This document shows positions 21,316-23,440 of a DNA stretch of 23,440 nucleotides, piece by piece. The stretch comes from a virus. The stretch covers positions 1-23,440 of the IMG/VR virus record IMGVR_UViG_3300009506_001233, one strand, 5' to 3'. The notes below the pieces were generated by a model. The model made no database searches, was not told the DNA's origin, and saw nothing but the letters and a program-made list of their open reading frames with translations. The position numbers were made by a program, and so were the translations under genes. Numbering within the stretch: the stretch's first letter is position 1; each line of letters begins with the position of its first letter.

Positions 21316-22218
21316 CTATTCGTCCTGCAAATGCAGCAGCACTGCCGTCGCAAGATCTACCTGCGCGATGGTTTGTAGCGCCACTACCCGTTCTGCCGTC
21401 ATCGAGGCGATCTTGTCGTAATCTACCCCCGTCACCGGCGGCTCCTCCGGCTCTGGTTCGGGCTCCGGATCCTCCGGCACTCCGATCGCCACCGCGATCG
21501 CCTCCAGCCCTGTGTCGTCGATATAGAGATCGTTGTGTTTCACGCCCCACTCCGAAAAGCCCCACGCAAAAAGGGAGATCTCCGAGTGCCAGGCCTGGAA
21601 CACGATCTCCGATCTGACCCACTGGTTATACCGGGTCAGGTCCACCTCTCGACCCCATAGCGTGGCATAGTGGTCTGCCCAGTGTCCCCACGGGTTCGCC
21701 CCCACCATCCGGTGCAGATTGCCAGCCTGAATCGACGTATCCGGATTGTCCTCGCTGGAGGACCACGCATAAAACCACGCCCAGAAACGGTACCACTGTC
21801 CGGGAATCGCATTCACCCGCTGCCAGATACCACCGCTCCACTTGGCCGTCGTCATCGCGATCTTTTGCGCGCTCTGCCCGCTCCGCACCCGGCCCTTCCC
21901 GACGCCGACTTTCTCCTCCTGCCATTCCGGCCGGACGCCATAGGCCTGGTCATAGAATCGCTCCCAGCCCTCCGCGACTTTCACCTGCGATGCCTCGAGG
22001 AACCGGTACGGTGCCTCCAGCGCACCATTCACCAATGTCTCATTTGCCACAGCACTTGCCTCCAATCTCAGTCGTGCCCAACAATGGACACACGAATAAA
22101 CGCCATTTCCCGCATCCACCATCACCGCCCGATCCGGTTCACCCATTGTCCCCCCACACACTGGACACCGGCCAAGCCACACCCACACCCGACCGTCCAC
22201 CTGCGTCGGTATACTCAC
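21316..22218 (-). CDS. Zinc-ribbon plus jelly-roll (carbohydrate-binding-like) protein
   Basis: The 300-residue protein has two parts. An N-terminal zinc ribbon shows two CxxC pairs (CPVCGG at about residues 18-23 and CVHCW at about 43-47). A long beta-rich domain follows (about 60-245) with many Trp and Tyr (VAEGWERFYDQAYGVRPEWQ, PGQWYRFWAWFYAWSSSEDN, SEISLFAWGFSEWGVKHNDL) in the manner of CBM-type jelly rolls. An acidic Pro/Glu linker (PEPEPEPEEPP) and a helical tail (MTAERVVALQTIAQVDLATA) end it. No signal peptide is visible. GTG at 22218 was chosen because it overlaps the upstream stop as GTGA. The role is unknown: it may be a virion or cell-binding protein, or an unusual accessory gene. 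A zinc ribbon on a jelly-roll is not a usual phage layout. Confidence 0.65.
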   Translation of the reverse strand: MSIPTQVDGRVWVWLGRCPVCGGTMGEPDRAVMVDAGNGVYSCVHCWARLRLEASAVANETLVNGALEAPYRFLEASQVKVAEGWERFYDQAYGVRPEWQEEKVGVGKGRVRSGQSAQKIAMTTAKWSGGIWQRVNAIPGQWYRFWAWFYAWSSSEDNPDTSIQAGNLHRMVGANPWGHWADHYATLWGREVDLTRYNQWVRSEIVFQAWHSEISLFAWGFSEWGVKHNDLYIDDTGLEAIAVAIGVPEDPEPEPEPEEPPVTGVDYDKIASMTAERVVALQTIAQVDLATAVLLHLQDE

Positions 22219-22391
22219 TCCCGTCTCCGTGGTGCGTGCTCGAACGCATCCATCATATCCGATAGCCCCACCGCATTCAGCGCCGCAATCAGCAGCACCA
22301 GCGCCCAACCCATCTCCGGAGCCACATCCGCCTTGGATAGAAACGCAAACATCACCACGTTCACCAATACATTCATCGCTGCCAGCACCAT
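22215..22391 (-). CDS. Two-helix small membrane protein
   Basis: The 58-residue peptide has two hydrophobic helices, residues 2-18 (VLAAMNVLVNVVMFAFL) and 28-44 (ALVLLIAALNAVGLSDM), and a short charged tail (EHAPRRRE). The ATG at 22391 shares a base with the upstream TGA (TGATG) and has GGGAGG upstream; the longer in-frame reading upstream is out-of-frame for the preceding gene. It could be an antiholin, a small holin or a superinfection-exclusion protein. Sequence alone does not decide between them. Confidence 0.6.
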   Translation of the reverse strand: MVLAAMNVLVNVVMFAFLSKADVAPEMGWALVLLIAALNAVGLSDMMDAFEHAPRRRE

Positions 22392-22828
22392 CACGATACC
22401 TCCCGTCCCGCGGCGATCTTTTTGCTGTGCGACATCGCCGCGTACGTCCCTACCTCGTCCGGATCCACGAACCACACCCGTCGTTTGTTTCCATCTGCGC
22501 ACACTGCAGGGCGTCGCTCGCCGTATACCGCACCCCGCCGCACCATATTCCCGATCGTCGAGACCGGCAGCCCCGTCTGTTCCGCGGCATCGTTGATTCG
22601 CACCAGGTCGTCGTGGCCCATCGGATTCGCCCCGCCTTGCGGCATATCGCGCGTGCGCAACCGAGCCACCTCTGCCTCCAGGTCCTCGATCCGCAACTGG
22701 TACGCCAGCTGCTGCGCATCCCCTCGCGCGATCAGCGCCAGCACCTGGTCGACCGTCAGGATCATCCCCACCAGCCCCTGATTCTGTCGCTTCACCGCCA
22801 CCTGCCGCAGCCGCTCTACGTCGGTCAT
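22391..22828 (-). CDS. Helix-turn-helix protein with N-terminal coiled coil
   Basis: The 145-residue protein begins TDVERLRQVAVKRQNQGLVG and has a coiled-coil stretch with QQLAYQLRIEDLEAEVARLRTR (about residues 38-60). A MerR/excisionase-type winged helix-turn-helix follows: DDLVRINDAAEQTGLPVSTIGNMVRRG (about 73-99), then a wing (RRPAVCADGNKRRVWFVDPDEV). Such a protein would bind DNA as a dimer or oligomer. It may be a late activator, a recombination directionality factor or a replication accessory. The ATG at 22828 overlaps the upstream TGA as ATGA; longer readings upstream lie in another frame of the previous gene. Confidence 0.72.
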   Translation of the reverse strand: MTDVERLRQVAVKRQNQGLVGMILTVDQVLALIARGDAQQLAYQLRIEDLEAEVARLRTRDMPQGGANPMGHDDLVRINDAAEQTGLPVSTIGNMVRRGAVYGERRPAVCADGNKRRVWFVDPDEVGTYAAMSHSKKIAAGREVS

Positions 22829-23223
22829 CGTTCCGCCTCCAATCTGCGCTTTGCCGCGCTCCGGTTCACCATCATCGCCCGCGTCGACAGTCCCGGCCAC
22901 CACCGCCATGGTCCCGGCACATCCCCCAGGATCGGCAGGCACTCGTCTCGGAGCAGAGCGGAGATCCCGCCTGATTCGCGGGACCACATCACGCAATTTC
23001 GTCCGAATGGCCCCGCATCCAGCGCCCGCAGGACGTGCATCTCTCCATCGGTCCACATCACGATCTCGTCTCCGCACTCCCACCACACCCCGTGTGTCTC
23101 TGCCGGCAGCGCGATCCACGGCTCGCGGTCCACCTCGAAACATCCCTCTCCGCAAAACAGCGGCCCGCCCCCGTACGTCGCCAGCGCGTACCAGGTCAGC
23201 ACGCCATACAAAACTGCCCTCAC
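22825..23223 (-). CDS. Cys- and Trp-rich small protein with N-terminal hydrophobic helix
   Basis: The 132-residue protein (GTG at 23223) starts with a hydrophobic stretch (AVLYGVLTWYALATYGGG), possibly a membrane anchor or uncleaved signal. It then has CGEGCFE, six Cys in total, and many Trp (GVWWECGDEIVMWTDGE, PGPWRWWPGLS), and ends with a basic helical tail (SAAKRRLEAER). GTG was chosen because it overlaps the upstream TGA as GTGA. I recognise no family. The Cys suggest metal binding or disulfides in an envelope protein. A superinfection or host-interaction role is possible but unsupported. Confidence 0.55.
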   Translation of the reverse strand: MRAVLYGVLTWYALATYGGGPLFCGEGCFEVDREPWIALPAETHGVWWECGDEIVMWTDGEMHVLRALDAGPFGRNCVMWSRESGGISALLRDECLPILGDVPGPWRWWPGLSTRAMMVNRSAAKRRLEAER

Positions 23224-23440
23224 GATACTGTCCCCTGCCCGCCCTCGCCCTCGCCATCCAGTTCCTCCGCAAACTCCAGTGCCCGGGCCAGCGCCCCATC
23301 CGCCTCTCTCAGACAATCAAAGATCCCATCGATCGCCGTCTTTTCCTCTCTGACCCGCGCCAGGTGCCGTCCCGGTGTCTCCCGTACGCTCTCCTGGTAC
23401 CGCAGCAGCCGCGCCTGCAGATTCGTTGCCTTTAGCTGCA
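23220..23440 (-). CDS. C-terminal part of a coiled-coil protein (cut by window edge)
   Basis: The last 72 codons of a gene that enters from beyond 23440 are present. The frame reads NLQARLLRYQESVRETPGRH and DGIFDCLREADGALARALEF, a mostly helical, charged, possibly coiled-coil sequence, ending EEGLDGEG-type Gly-rich residues before TGA at 23220-23222. The TGA overlaps the GTG of the next gene (GTGA), so it is the upstream member of the same operon. Its start, size and function cannot be seen. Confidence 0.6.
   Translation of the reverse strand, partial: QLKATNLQARLLRYQESVRETPGRHLARVREEKTAIDGIFDCLREADGALARALEFAEELDGEGEGGQGTVS

Noticed and set aside
22391-23299. The 302-residue reading of the helix-turn-helix gene
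   Set aside because: The first half reads another frame of the upstream gene. The ATG at 22828 with ATGA overlap gives a compact, domain-consistent product.
1-23440. CRISPR array or insertion sequence
   Set aside because: No regularly spaced repeats and no transposase or IS-type terminal repeats were seen.

Overview
This window is almost entirely the genome, or part of the genome, of a temperate siphovirus (phage or prophage) with GC-rich DNA. A tyrosine integrase sits on the + strand at the left end. Everything else is on the - strand, packed in one direction with short gaps and many ATGA/GTGA stop-start overlaps. No host gene, tRNA, rRNA, insertion sequence or CRISPR array was seen. The host cannot be fixed from the sequence. 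The integrase style and the carbohydrate-binding-type domains in the tail protein suggest Chloroflexota (Anaerolineae-like), which is a weak inference; a Gram-positive-type LexA box (GAAC-N4-GTTC) occurs twice.

Reading in the direction of - strand transcription (right to left): 23440-21067 is an accessory or early module. It holds a gene cut by the window edge, a Cys/Trp-rich small protein, a helix-turn-helix protein with a coiled coil, a two-helix membrane peptide, a zinc-ribbon plus jelly-roll protein and a short protein of unknown role. A near-consensus sigma-70 promoter (TTGACG-N17-TATGAT, 21033-21061) follows, with a GAAC-N4-GTTC palindrome at its predicted start point. It drives a 56-codon gene and then an about 310-base gene-free, highly structured stretch (20511-20823) containing a strong intrinsic terminator.

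The late operon comes next: holin and XhlA-like protein (20510-19887), small and large terminase (19879-17761), portal, Mu F-like minor head protein, scaffold, HK97-type major capsid protein, three candidate capsid-surface proteins including a beta-helix protein, four head-tail connector or tail-completion proteins with one extra small gene, tail tube protein, a small extra gene, a tail-assembly chaperone pair made by -1 frameshifting on CCCTTTT, a 590-residue tape measure protein, a giant Dit-like tail protein carrying inserted carbohydrate-binding-type domains, a Gp37-like tail protein and a collagen-like tail fibre. The fibre gene converges on the integrase gene.

The main points for a second look are: (1) the promoter, operator, small gene, structured RNA and terminator placed directly before the late genes, which looks like a late-gene antitermination switch; (2) a nearly identical LexA-like operator upstream of the integrase, suggesting joint SOS or repressor control of both ends; (3) the CCCTTTT frameshift signal; (4) the Dit-like fusion and the beta-helix capsid gene; (5) hairpins placed immediately before the ribosome binding sites of particular late genes. 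No endolysin, repressor or replication gene is recognisable in the window, so these must lie outside it or be unrecognised.
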